From Candidatus Dormiibacter spiritus (GTDB lineage: Bacteria > Chloroflexota > Dormibacteria > Dormibacterales > Dormibacteraceae), in NCBI GenBank assembly GCA_003244185.1, contig QHBT01000037.1:1-64000 (forward strand): DNA of 64,000 bases, written 5' to 3'. Positions 57,277 to 64,000 of the stretch are shown one piece after another (the stretch's first letter is position 1; every line of letters begins with the position of its first letter). Position numbers and translations under genes: made by a program. The notes under the pieces are model-generated. The model was not told the origin of the DNA. It searched no databases and was given only the letters and a program-made list of their open reading frames with translations.

Positions 57277-58628
57277 GCTACCAGTACCCTGCCGCAGCCG
57301 AGCTGGCGCTGCGGGCGGTGGACCTGGAACTCGACGCCGGCCTCACAGCGCTCGTCGGACCCTCCGGAGGTGGCAAGTCGACCCTCCTCCGGCTCCTCAA
57401 CGGCTTGGTGCCGCACTTCCATGGCGGCCGGATCTCCGGCCAGGTGACGGTGGGCGGTCTTGATGTTCTGCGCACGCCCACCCGGCGCCTGGCCCGGGAA
57501 GTTGGCTTCGTATTCCAGGATCCCGAGCTGCAGGCTGTGCGCTCCTGGGTCGAGCGGGAGGTCGCCTTCGGCTTGGAGAACGAGGCGGTTGGGGGGCCGG
57601 CTCTGCGCCAAGGCGTCGCGGAGGCGCTCGCGCGCGTGGGAGCGCTGCACCTGGCCGGCCGCCGGCTGGCGACGCTCTCCGGTGGCGAGCGGCAGCGGGT
57701 GGCGCTCGCCTCGGCGCTGGCGCTGAGGCCCCAGCTGCTGGCGTTGGACGAGCCCACTTCGCAGCTCGATCACGAGGGGACCGAACTGGTTGCCGCAGCT
57801 TGCCAAGCACTGGCCGCCGAGGGGTTGGCGGTGGTGGTGGCAGAGCATCGTGACGAGTGGCTGGGGCCGCTGGCGCAGCGCACGCTTCTGGTCGAGGCCG
57901 GCCGCGTCGAGGACTTGGGGCCGGCGGCCGGAGACCGATTCACGAGTCTCGAGCCGGCCGCCTACCGGACGCCGGCGCACCGGGGCGTGGAGGCCTGGGC
58001 GGTGCGAGGAGCGACGGTCGGCCCGGCGGGCCTGCCGCTCCTGCAGGACTTGGACCTGGCGGGGGCGACCGGCGAGGTGCTGGCGTTGACGGGACCCAAC
58101 GGCGGCGGCAAGACTACCCTGCTGCGGCTGCTGGCGGGGACGCTGCCGCCGCTGTCCGGCGCGGTCAGCCGGACGCCGGGCAGGGTCGCCTTCCTGCCTC
58201 AGAACCCGGCTGCGCTGCTCTACCGAGCCAGCATCAGAGAGGAGCTTCGGGCGACGCTGGACCGGGCAGCCTCGGCCGAACCGCCCGAGCAGGTCCTCGG
58301 CGAATTGGGCCTGCTCGCCCAGGCCGAACGCGATCCGCGGGATCTCTCCAGCGGCCAGCGCCAGCGAGCAGCGATCGCAGCGGTGCTCGCTGGGTCGCCC
58401 CGGCTGGCGCTGCTCGACGAGCCGACCCGGGGGATGGACCGCTCAGCCCGCACCGGCCTGCGGCGACTGGTCGGTCGGCTGGCGGCTGAGGGCTCAGCGG
58501 TGATCATCGCCACGCACGACAGCCAGCTGGTGGGGGAGGTCTGCGATAGGGTGCTGCTGGTGCAGGCTGGGACAGTGCGCGAGCAGCCCGCGCTGCGCGC
58601 CGACCTCGCACCGCAGGGGCCGGGATGA
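57249..58628 (+). CDS. Fused ECF ABC ATPase with two nucleotide-binding domains (EcfA1-EcfA2)
   Basis: 459 residues with two complete ABC domains. Domain 1 (about 1-235): GPSGGGKST, LSGGERQRVALA, LLALDEPTS. Domain 2 (about 250-459): GPNGGGKTT, LSSGQRQRAAIA, LALLDEPTRG. It powers the B12 transporter. The single chain with both domains replaces the more common separate EcfA1 and EcfA2. ATG 57249 is inside ecfT; it overlaps the S component by 4 nt. Confidence 0.93.
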   Translation: MARATLRSLSYQYPAAAELALRAVDLELDAGLTALVGPSGGGKSTLLRLLNGLVPHFHGGRISGQVTVGGLDVLRTPTRRLAREVGFVFQDPELQAVRSWVEREVAFGLENEAVGGPALRQGVAEALARVGALHLAGRRLATLSGGERQRVALASALALRPQLLALDEPTSQLDHEGTELVAAACQALAAEGLAVVVAEHRDEWLGPLAQRTLLVEAGRVEDLGPAAGDRFTSLEPAAYRTPAHRGVEAWAVRGATVGPAGLPLLQDLDLAGATGEVLALTGPNGGGKTTLLRLLAGTLPPLSGAVSRTPGRVAFLPQNPAALLYRASIREELRATLDRAASAEPPEQVLGELGLLAQAERDPRDLSSGQRQRAAIAAVLAGSPRLALLDEPTRGMDRSARTGLRRLVGRLAAEGSAVIIATHDSQLVGEVCDRVLLVQAGTVREQPALRADLAPQGPG

Positions 58629-59413
58629 GGCTGGCGTTCCTCTCGCTGCTGGGGCTGGCGCTCTTCGCCTGGCCCTTTCTGGGCGGCGGGCTGCCGGCCG
58701 ACACGGCGGCGGCGGCTATCGCCATCGCCGCGCTGGGGGCGCTGCTCCTGCTGGAGGTCGGCTTCCGGCACCTGGACGCTCGCCAGGTGGCACTGCTGGC
58801 GGCACTGGCTGCGCTCGACACCGCCTTCCGGCTCGCGATTCCCTCCGCCTCCGGCGTGGGCGGCTTCAGCCCCATCTTCTTCCTGGTCCTGCTCGCCGGC
58901 TTCGTGTTTGGGCCCTCCTACGGCTTCCTGCTGGGCGGCTTCACCATCCTCGTCTCCTCGCTGGCGGAGGGCGCAGTCGGGCCCTGGGTGCCGTACCAGA
59001 TCTTCGCCACCGGCTGGGTGGGCGTCAGCGCCGGGATCGCCGGTCTCCTCTTGCCAGCTCGCTGGCGGCAGCAACGCTGGCCGGCGCTGATGGTGCTGGC
59101 CGGGGTCGGTGCGCTGGGCGGCTGGGCCTTCGGCGCGCTCATGGACATCCAGGTCTGGGTGGCTTTCTACAGCGGTCCCGGGCAGCTGGGCTGGGTGCCC
59201 GGCATGGCTGCCGGCGAAGCGCTCGCCCACTTTGGCCGCTTCTACCTGCTCACGTCCTTGGCCTATGACACCTTCCGCGCCGTGGGCAACGCGCTGATGG
59301 TCCTCTTGCTGGGAGTCCCTGTGCTGGTCGCGCTGAGACGGGTGCAGCGGCGGCTGAGATTTGAGATCGTGGAGAACTATGCAGCCTTCCACCTACCCGC
59401 TGATCGACCCTGA
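58625..59413 (+). CDS. ECF transporter S component, cobalamin-type (CbrT-like)
   Basis: 262 residues with about seven hydrophobic segments. Helices with FRLAIPSASGVGGFSPIFFLVLLAGFVFGPSYGFLLGGFTILVSSLAEGAVGPWVPYQIFATGW match the CbrT-like S components that carry vitamin B12 or related corrinoids. The riboswitch supports cobalamin. ATG 58625 overlaps the ATPase stop (ATGA). The end overlaps moeA. Confidence 0.9.
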   Translation: MRLAFLSLLGLALFAWPFLGGGLPADTAAAAIAIAALGALLLLEVGFRHLDARQVALLAALAALDTAFRLAIPSASGVGGFSPIFFLVLLAGFVFGPSYGFLLGGFTILVSSLAEGAVGPWVPYQIFATGWVGVSAGIAGLLLPARWRQQRWPALMVLAGVGALGGWAFGALMDIQVWVAFYSGPGQLGWVPGMAAGEALAHFGRFYLLTSLAYDTFRAVGNALMVLLLGVPVLVALRRVQRRLRFEIVENYAAFHLPADRP

Positions 59414-60599
59414 CCAGGCACTCGCCCTGGTCCTTCAGGAGGTTGCCGTACTGGGCACAGAGGAGCTGCCGCTGGCTGCCTGCCCGAACCGCGTGCTGGC
59501 CCAGGACCTGATCGCCGAGCAGGATCTGCCTCCCTTTCGAAGCAGCGCTGTGGACGGCTATGCGCTGCGCGCCGCCGACTCTGGCGGCCGCCTGCCGCTG
59601 GCCGGAGAGGCGGCAGCCGGCCGGCCGTTCCAGGGCAGCTTGCCGCAGGCGGCCGCCGCCAGGATCCTGACCGGCGGGGTGCTGCCTGAGGGCGCCGACA
59701 CGGTGGTCATGCTGGAGGAGGTCCGAGCCGGCGCTGACTGGGTGGAGGTGCCGGCCGGGCTAAGGCCTGGCAGCAACTATCACCGCCCGGGGGCCGACCT
59801 CACCACGGGCACTCGCGTTCTCCGCCGGGGAGACGTGCTCGGGCCGGCGGAGCTCGGCCTGGCCGCCGCGCTCAACCGGCCGTCCCTGATCGTGCATCGG
59901 CGCCCGCGCGTCGCGCTCATGTCGACGGGGGACGAGCTGGTCCAGGTCGGGGGCAGGCCGGAGGGGGGCCAAATCATCGACTCCAACCGCTGGGCCCTGC
60001 TGGCGGCGCTGGGCGAGGCCGGCGCTGAGGTGAGCCTGCTGCCGGCGGCTCCTGACGACCCGGCTCAGCTGCGCCAGCTGGTGCTGGGGGCGCTGATCGA
60101 GCACGAGGTGCTGGTCACCTCGGGTGGCGTCTCGGTCGGTTCCCACGACCTCGTAAAGCCGCTCCTGGAGTCGCTGGGCAAGGTGCACATCGGCAGGGTC
60201 AAGCTCAAGCCGGGCAAGCCTTTCACGTTTGCCACGCTGTCTGAGGACCGGGTCGCCTTCGGCCTACCGGGCTTTCCGGTCAGCTCGCTGGTCACCTTCG
60301 AGGTCTTCGTGCGGCCGGCTCTGCGCCGGATGCAGGGATTCCGCCAGCTGCAGCGGCCGCGCCTGCCGGTCAGGCTCGACTTCGAGGCCAAACCGGCGGC
60401 CGGCCGCACTGAGTACCACCGGGTATCCCTGCGCCGGCGGGGCGACGAGCTGATCGCTCAGACCACTGGCTCTCAATCCTCGTCGCGGCTTCTGAGCCTG
60501 GTCGGAGCGCACGCGTTGGTGCGGATCCCGTCAGGCGACGAGCCAGTCCGGCGCGGCAGCCAGGTGGAGGCGCTGATCCTGAACCTGCCTGCCGACTGA
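59379..60599 (+). CDS. moeA: Molybdopterin molybdotransferase
   Basis: 406 residues. AVDGYALRAAD, ARILTGGVLPEGADTVVMLEEV, RPRVALMSTGDELVQVG (molybdopterin-binding Thr-Gly-Asp-Glu), VTSGGVSVGSHDLVKP, KPGKPFTFATL and FGLPGFPVSSLVTFEVFVRP are all MoeA marks. It inserts molybdate to finish Moco. GGAG 5 nt before ATG 59379 supports this start; it overlaps the EcfS end by 35 nt, so it is probably read with the B12 operon, though Moco is unrelated to B12. moaA is elsewhere in the window (19190). Confidence 0.94.
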   Translation: MQPSTYPLIDPDQALALVLQEVAVLGTEELPLAACPNRVLAQDLIAEQDLPPFRSSAVDGYALRAADSGGRLPLAGEAAAGRPFQGSLPQAAAARILTGGVLPEGADTVVMLEEVRAGADWVEVPAGLRPGSNYHRPGADLTTGTRVLRRGDVLGPAELGLAAALNRPSLIVHRRPRVALMSTGDELVQVGGRPEGGQIIDSNRWALLAALGEAGAEVSLLPAAPDDPAQLRQLVLGALIEHEVLVTSGGVSVGSHDLVKPLLESLGKVHIGRVKLKPGKPFTFATLSEDRVAFGLPGFPVSSLVTFEVFVRPALRRMQGFRQLQRPRLPVRLDFEAKPAAGRTEYHRVSLRRRGDELIAQTTGSQSSSRLLSLVGAHALVRIPSGDEPVRRGSQVEALILNLPAD

Positions 60600-60746
60600 G
60601 AGTGCCCTGACGGCGAAGGTCCTGTTGTCGCCGAGGCCGACCGGAGGGGCGTCGTCAGCTATGAACGTCAGCGGCCAAACCTGTAGGCGATGATGCAGGG
60701 CGACCGGCAGGCACCATCCCTTCGCCTGGACCCAGAGAACCATTCA

Positions 60747-60769
60747 CGAACGGCTGTTCGCCCTAGACT
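60747..60769 (+). promoter_or_regulatory. LexA (SOS) box and -10 hexamer of uvrB
   Basis: CGAAC-GGCT-GTTCG at 60747-60760 is a perfect Gram-positive-type LexA operator. TAGACT follows at 60764-60769, and ATG 60777 comes 7 nt after. Same plan as dinB. Confidence 0.88.
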
Positions 60770-60776
60770 TGAGGGG

Positions 60777-62861
60777 ATGCCGACGGCTTTCCAGATCGAC
60801 GCGCCCTTCGAGCCCAAGGGGGACCAGCCGCAGGCCATCCAGGAGCTGATCCATGGCGTGCGGGAGGGCGTCCGCGAGCAGACGCTGCTGGGTGTGACGG
60901 GCAGCGGCAAGACGAATGTCGTGGCCTGGGCGCTGCAGGAGCTGGGCCGGCCCGTGCTGGTGCTGAGCCCCAACAAGACGCTGGCCGCGCAGCTCTGGGC
61001 GGAGTTCAACCGGCTCTTTCCCCGCAACGCCGTCGAGTACTTCGTCAGCTACTACGACTACTACCAGCCCGAGGCGTACATCGCCCGGAGCGACACCTAC
61101 ATCGAGAAGGACTCCAGCCGGAACGAGGAGATCGACCGCCTCCGCCACCGCGCCACCGGCAGCCTGCTCACCCGGCGCGACGTGATAGTCGTCGCCAGCA
61201 TCAGCTGCATCTACGGCATCGGCTCGGTCGAGGACTACATGGGCGAGTCGCTCACTCTCAAGGCCGGCCAGACGCTGCGCCGCGAGATCTTCCTCCGCAA
61301 GCTGACCGAGATGCTCTACGAGCGCAACGACTACGACCTGAGCCGCCTCCGCTTTCGCGTCCGGGGCGACATCGTCGACGTGGTCCCGGCCAGCGAGGAG
61401 AAGGTCTATCGGATCGAATTCTTCGGCGATGAGATCGATCGCATCCAGGAGCTGGACAGCGTGACTGGTGAGATCCTCGGCAAGCGGGAGGAGCTGACCA
61501 TCTTCCCCGCCACTCACTACGTCACGCCCCGCGGCAAGTTGGAGCTGGCGATGCGGGACATCGAGACCGAGCTGGAGGAGCGCTGCCGCTGGTTCGACGA
61601 ACACGGCAACCTGCTGGAGTCGCAGCGCCTGCGCCAGCGGACGAACTTCGATCTGGAGATGCTGCGCGAGACAGGCACCTGCGCGGGGGTCGAGAACTAC
61701 TCCCGCCACCTGACCCGCCGGCAGCCGGGCGAGGCGCCCTACACCCTGCTCGACTTCCTACCCGACGACGCGCTGATCTTCGTTGACGAGTCGCACGTGG
61801 CGGTGCCCCAGATCGGCGGCATGCTGGGTGGCGATCGTTCCCGCAAGGCGGCGCTGGTCGAGTACGGCTTCCGCCTGCCGAGCGCCTTCGACAACCGGCC
61901 GCTCAGCTTCGCGGAGTGGGATGAGCGGGCGGGCCAGATCGTGTACGTCTCCGCCACACCGGGTCCTTACGAGCTGGAGAAGAGCCAGCGGGTGGTGGAG
62001 ATGCTGGTGCGGCCGACCGGGCTGGTCGACCCGGCGATCGAGGTGCGCAAGACCGAGGGCCAGGTTGACGACCTGGTCGCCGAGCTGCGCGAGCGCGCCG
62101 CGAGAGATCAGCGCTGCCTCATCACCACGCTGACGAAGCGCTTCGCCGAGGACCTGACCGATTACCTGAAGGAGTACGGCATCCGCGTTCGCTACATCCA
62201 CTCGGATCTGGATGCGATCGAGCGGATCGAGGTCCTGCGCGGGCTGCGCCAGGGGGATTTCGACGTGCTGGTGGGCATCAATCTGCTGCGGGAGGGCCTG
62301 GACCTGCCCGAGGTGGCTCTGGTCGCCATCCTGGACGCCGACAAGGAGGGTTACCTGCGCTCCTTCCGCTCCTTCATCCAGACCATCGGTCGAGCCGCCC
62401 GCAATGTCGAGGGGCACGTGATCATGTACGCCGACAAGATCACCGACTCCATGCGCGAGGCGATCGACGAGACCGACCGGCGCCGGGCGCGGCAAATCGC
62501 CTACAACGAAGAGCACAGCATCACTCCGGAGACCGTGAAGAAGGCCATCTACGCCCTCGAGATCGACCACAAGGATCTGCAGGCCGACGCAGTGGAGTTG
62601 ATGGCCGGCGCCGGGGTTCCTAGAGCGGACCTGCTGGCGATCGTGCGGGATCTCGAGAAGGAGATGAAGCGTCTGTCCAAGGAGCTGGCGTTCGAGGACG
62701 CCGCGCGCGTCAGGGACAAGATCATCGGCATCCGCAAGCGGCTGGCCGGGGAGGACAGCGGCGGGGAGGACGACGCCGAGGTGGCATTGGCCATCGCGGC
62801 GGCGCCCAGGCAGCGCACCAGCCAGGTCCAGAACTGGCGGCGCAGCCGTCGCGGGCCCTAG
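60777..62861 (+). CDS. uvrB: Excinuclease ABC subunit B
   Basis: 694 residues. Walker A GVTGSGKT (39-46), beta-hairpin region [38 protein letters not shown] (Walker B DESH), [42 protein letters not shown], and the C-terminal UVR motif ([19 protein letters not shown]). Standard UvrB for nucleotide excision repair: it holds the lesion handed over by UvrA. ATG 60777 is placed by the SOS promoter; the in-frame upstream extension is not used. uvrA begins 842 nt downstream, after two small hotdog genes. Confidence 0.97.
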   Translation: MPTAFQIDAPFEPKGDQPQAIQELIHGVREGVREQTLLGVTGSGKTNVVAWALQELGRPVLVLSPNKTLAAQLWAEFNRLFPRNAVEYFVSYYDYYQPEAYIARSDTYIEKDSSRNEEIDRLRHRATGSLLTRRDVIVVASISCIYGIGSVEDYMGESLTLKAGQTLRREIFLRKLTEMLYERNDYDLSRLRFRVRGDIVDVVPASEEKVYRIEFFGDEIDRIQELDSVTGEILGKREELTIFPATHYVTPRGKLELAMRDIETELEERCRWFDEHGNLLESQRLRQRTNFDLEMLRETGTCAGVENYSRHLTRRQPGEAPYTLLDFLPDDALIFVDESHVAVPQIGGMLGGDRSRKAALVEYGFRLPSAFDNRPLSFAEWDERAGQIVYVSATPGPYELEKSQRVVEMLVRPTGLVDPAIEVRKTEGQVDDLVAELRERAARDQRCLITTLTKRFAEDLTDYLKEYGIRVRYIHSDLDAIERIEVLRGLRQGDFDVLVGINLLREGLDLPEVALVAILDADKEGYLRSFRSFIQTIGRAARNVEGHVIMYADKITDSMREAIDETDRRRARQIAYNEEHSITPETVKKAIYALEIDHKDLQADAVELMAGAGVPRADLLAIVRDLEKEMKRLSKELAFEDAARVRDKIIGIRKRLAGEDSGGEDDAEVALAIAAAPRQRTSQVQNWRRSRRGP

Positions 62862-62892
62862 GCCACGGCTGAGCTTCCTCGAAAATGGGCTG

Positions 62893-63324
62893 GTGACGAA
62901 CCTCGAAGCACTCCGGCTGGGCCTGCGCGGCGAGGGCCCGCGAGCAGGCTGGAGCGAAGCCCTCGGGGCGCGCTTCGCGGAAGTCGAGCCAGGCCGGGTG
63001 GTGGTGGAGCTGACCGCCGACTCTCAACACCGCCATCCGGGCGGCGTGGTTCAGGGCGGTGTCATCACTCAGATCGCCGACGCCGCGATGGGCACCTCGC
63101 TCCTCACCCTTCAGCCCGACCAGGAGGCGAACACCACTATCAACCTCAAGATCAACTTTCTCCGCCCGGTGGTCGATGGTCGGATCCGGGCCATCGGCAG
63201 GATCGTCGAGATGGGCGAAGACCTGCTCTTCAGCGAGGCACAGGTGGTCAACGAAGCCGGCAAGCTCGTCGCCCAGGCTTCCTCGACCTGCCTTCGCATC
63301 CCCCGCGACGGAGGCTGGCGCTGA
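62893..63324 (+). CDS. PaaI-type hotdog thioesterase
   Basis: 143 residues. A hotdog fold: GWSEALGARFAEVEPGRVVVELTADSQHRHPGGVVQGGVITQIADAAMGTSLL (His-Pro-Gly-Gly site with Asp), then TTINLKINFLRPVVDGRIRAIGRIVEMG. It should hydrolyse aryl- or acyl-CoA esters. GTG 62893. Its TGA overlaps the next ATG by one base. Confidence 0.87.
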   Translation: MTNLEALRLGLRGEGPRAGWSEALGARFAEVEPGRVVVELTADSQHRHPGGVVQGGVITQIADAAMGTSLLTLQPDQEANTTINLKINFLRPVVDGRIRAIGRIVEMGEDLLFSEAQVVNEAGKLVAQASSTCLRIPRDGGWR

Positions 63325-63710
63325 TGGCGGAGAGGGAATCCCGGCCGCTCGCCTGGCTGGGGATAGAGACAGTGAAGGCCGGTAGGGGTGAGGTGGCGCT
63401 CGAGATGGAGGGCCGGCCCGACTTCGCCGATGGCGACCGCATCCATCGTGGCTTTCTGGCCGTCCTTGCCCAGTCAGCTCTGGAAGGGGCCATCGCCGCT
63501 GACGCAGTGCCGGGGCAGGCGGCTTCGGGCTTCGACCTGCAGTGCAACTTCACAGGCGTGGCTCGAGCCGGCGAGCGGCTGCGGGCAGTGGCGCGGGTCG
63601 TCCACTCGGGCCGGCGCACGGCTCTGGCTGAGTGCACCATCACCGGCCCGCAGGGCCGCCTGATCGGCACGGCCACCGCCACCTTCCAGCCAGCGGAGGC
63701 AGATGGCTAA
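63324..63710 (+). CDS. Second hotdog thioesterase-like protein
   Basis: 128 residues of the same PaaI-like fold: [80 protein letters not shown]. His-Arg-Gly replaces the usual His-Gly-Gly, so activity is uncertain. It could pair with its neighbour as a heteromer. Its end overlaps the uvrA start by 8 nt (ATGGCTAA). Confidence 0.8.
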   Translation: MAERESRPLAWLGIETVKAGRGEVALEMEGRPDFADGDRIHRGFLAVLAQSALEGAIAADAVPGQAASGFDLQCNFTGVARAGERLRAVARVVHSGRRTALAECTITGPQGRLIGTATATFQPAEADG

Positions 63711-64000
63711 CGATCAGATAGTCGTGCGCGGTGCGCGGGAGCACAACCTGAAGGACGTCACACTGGCCATCCCGCGCGACAAGCTGGTCGTGTTCACAGG
63801 CCTCTCCGGTTCGGGCAAGTCCTCGCTGGCCTTCGACACGATCTACGCCGAGGGGCGGCGGCGCTACGTGGAATCGCTCTCGGCCTATGCCCGGCAGTTC
63901 CTGGGCCAGATGGAAAAGCCTGACGTGGACGCCATTGACGGGCTCTCACCGGCGATCTCGATCGACCAGAAGGGCACCTCGCGGAACCCCCGCTCGACGG
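63703..64000 (+). CDS. uvrA: Excinuclease ABC subunit A, N-terminal part (runs off window)
   Basis: First 99 codons of UvrA, cut by the window edge. It begins with the UvrA N-terminus ([65 protein letters not shown]), containing the first Walker [17 protein letters not shown] lies before ATG 63703. UvrA scans DNA for damage and loads UvrB, whose gene is upstream in the same direction. Partial because of the window, not broken. Confidence 0.97.
   Translation, partial: MANDQIVVRGAREHNLKDVTLAIPRDKLVVFTGLSGSGKSSLAFDTIYAEGRRRYVESLSAYARQFLGQMEKPDVDAIDGLSPAISIDQKGTSRNPRST

Overview
The window is high-GC bacterial chromosomal DNA, densely coded from about 12.6 kb onward. Clues to the host: a short bS21 gene (usually absent from Actinobacteria), MenG plus a polyprenyl diphosphate synthase (menaquinone user), an F420-type LLM oxidoreductase, a UdgX, Gram-positive-type LexA boxes (CGAAC-N4-GTTCG), an LPxTG-anchored surface protein, and many genes without a Shine-Dalgarno, some with a -10 hexamer so close to the start that the mRNA is probably leaderless. 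I infer an uncultured monoderm-like lineage near Chloroflexota/Dormibacterota. This is inference, not proof. Several conserved genes carry single-base indels, so the assembly may contain residual errors.

Layout. 1-12.6 kb looks accessory, with long gaps, unrelated single genes and decay: a frameshifted DUF3995 membrane gene, TetR with a divergent NmrA-like reductase, a SnoaL protein, a P-loop kinase-like protein, a cupredoxin lipoprotein, SOS-boxed dinB, a secreted BNR-repeat protein, the relic of a short-chain dehydrogenase, a histone-H1-like basic protein and an LPxTG surface protein. 12.6-25.7 kb: proline dehydrogenase, rpsU, a lone 5S rRNA with its own promoter-like hexamer and terminator, a flippase/glycosyltransferase pair, xseAB, moaA, a beta-oxidation cluster (two enoyl-CoA hydratases and a thiolase), CapA, VapBC and MenG. 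25.8-28.2 kb: a translationally coupled operon of a TetR regulator, a small prenyltransferase-like protein, and a fusion of YjbQ/UPF0047 to polyprenyl diphosphate synthase, convergent with menG. 28.2-41 kb: SDR and LLM oxidoreductases, frameshifted chaB, udgX, HAD and CBS genes, recombination debris, amidohydrolase, a PLP decarboxylase, a frameshifted nucleotide kinase and aroC. 41-50.3 kb: CoA transferase pair, Eis-like acetyltransferase, enoyl-CoA hydratase, aldehyde dehydrogenase, DksA/TraR zinc finger, SCP2, MBL and DegV. 50.4-64 kb: bifunctional nuclease-like gene, polA, mutM, PAP2 phosphatase, cutA, a cobalamin-riboswitch operon (DUF4430 lipoprotein, EcfT, fused EcfAA, EcfS, then moeA), SOS-boxed uvrB, two hotdog thioesterases and the start of uvrA.

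How they work together: DNA repair (dinB, xseAB, udgX, polA, mutM, uvrB, uvrA) is over-represented, and dinB and uvrB share one promoter architecture (LexA box, TAGACT, then ATG 7 nt later). The B12-controlled ECF operon is a complete uptake system with an unusual lipoprotein as first gene. The isoprenoid operon together with menG echoes the hepS-menG-hepT grouping known from Bacillus, but with a YjbQ domain fused to the large subunit.
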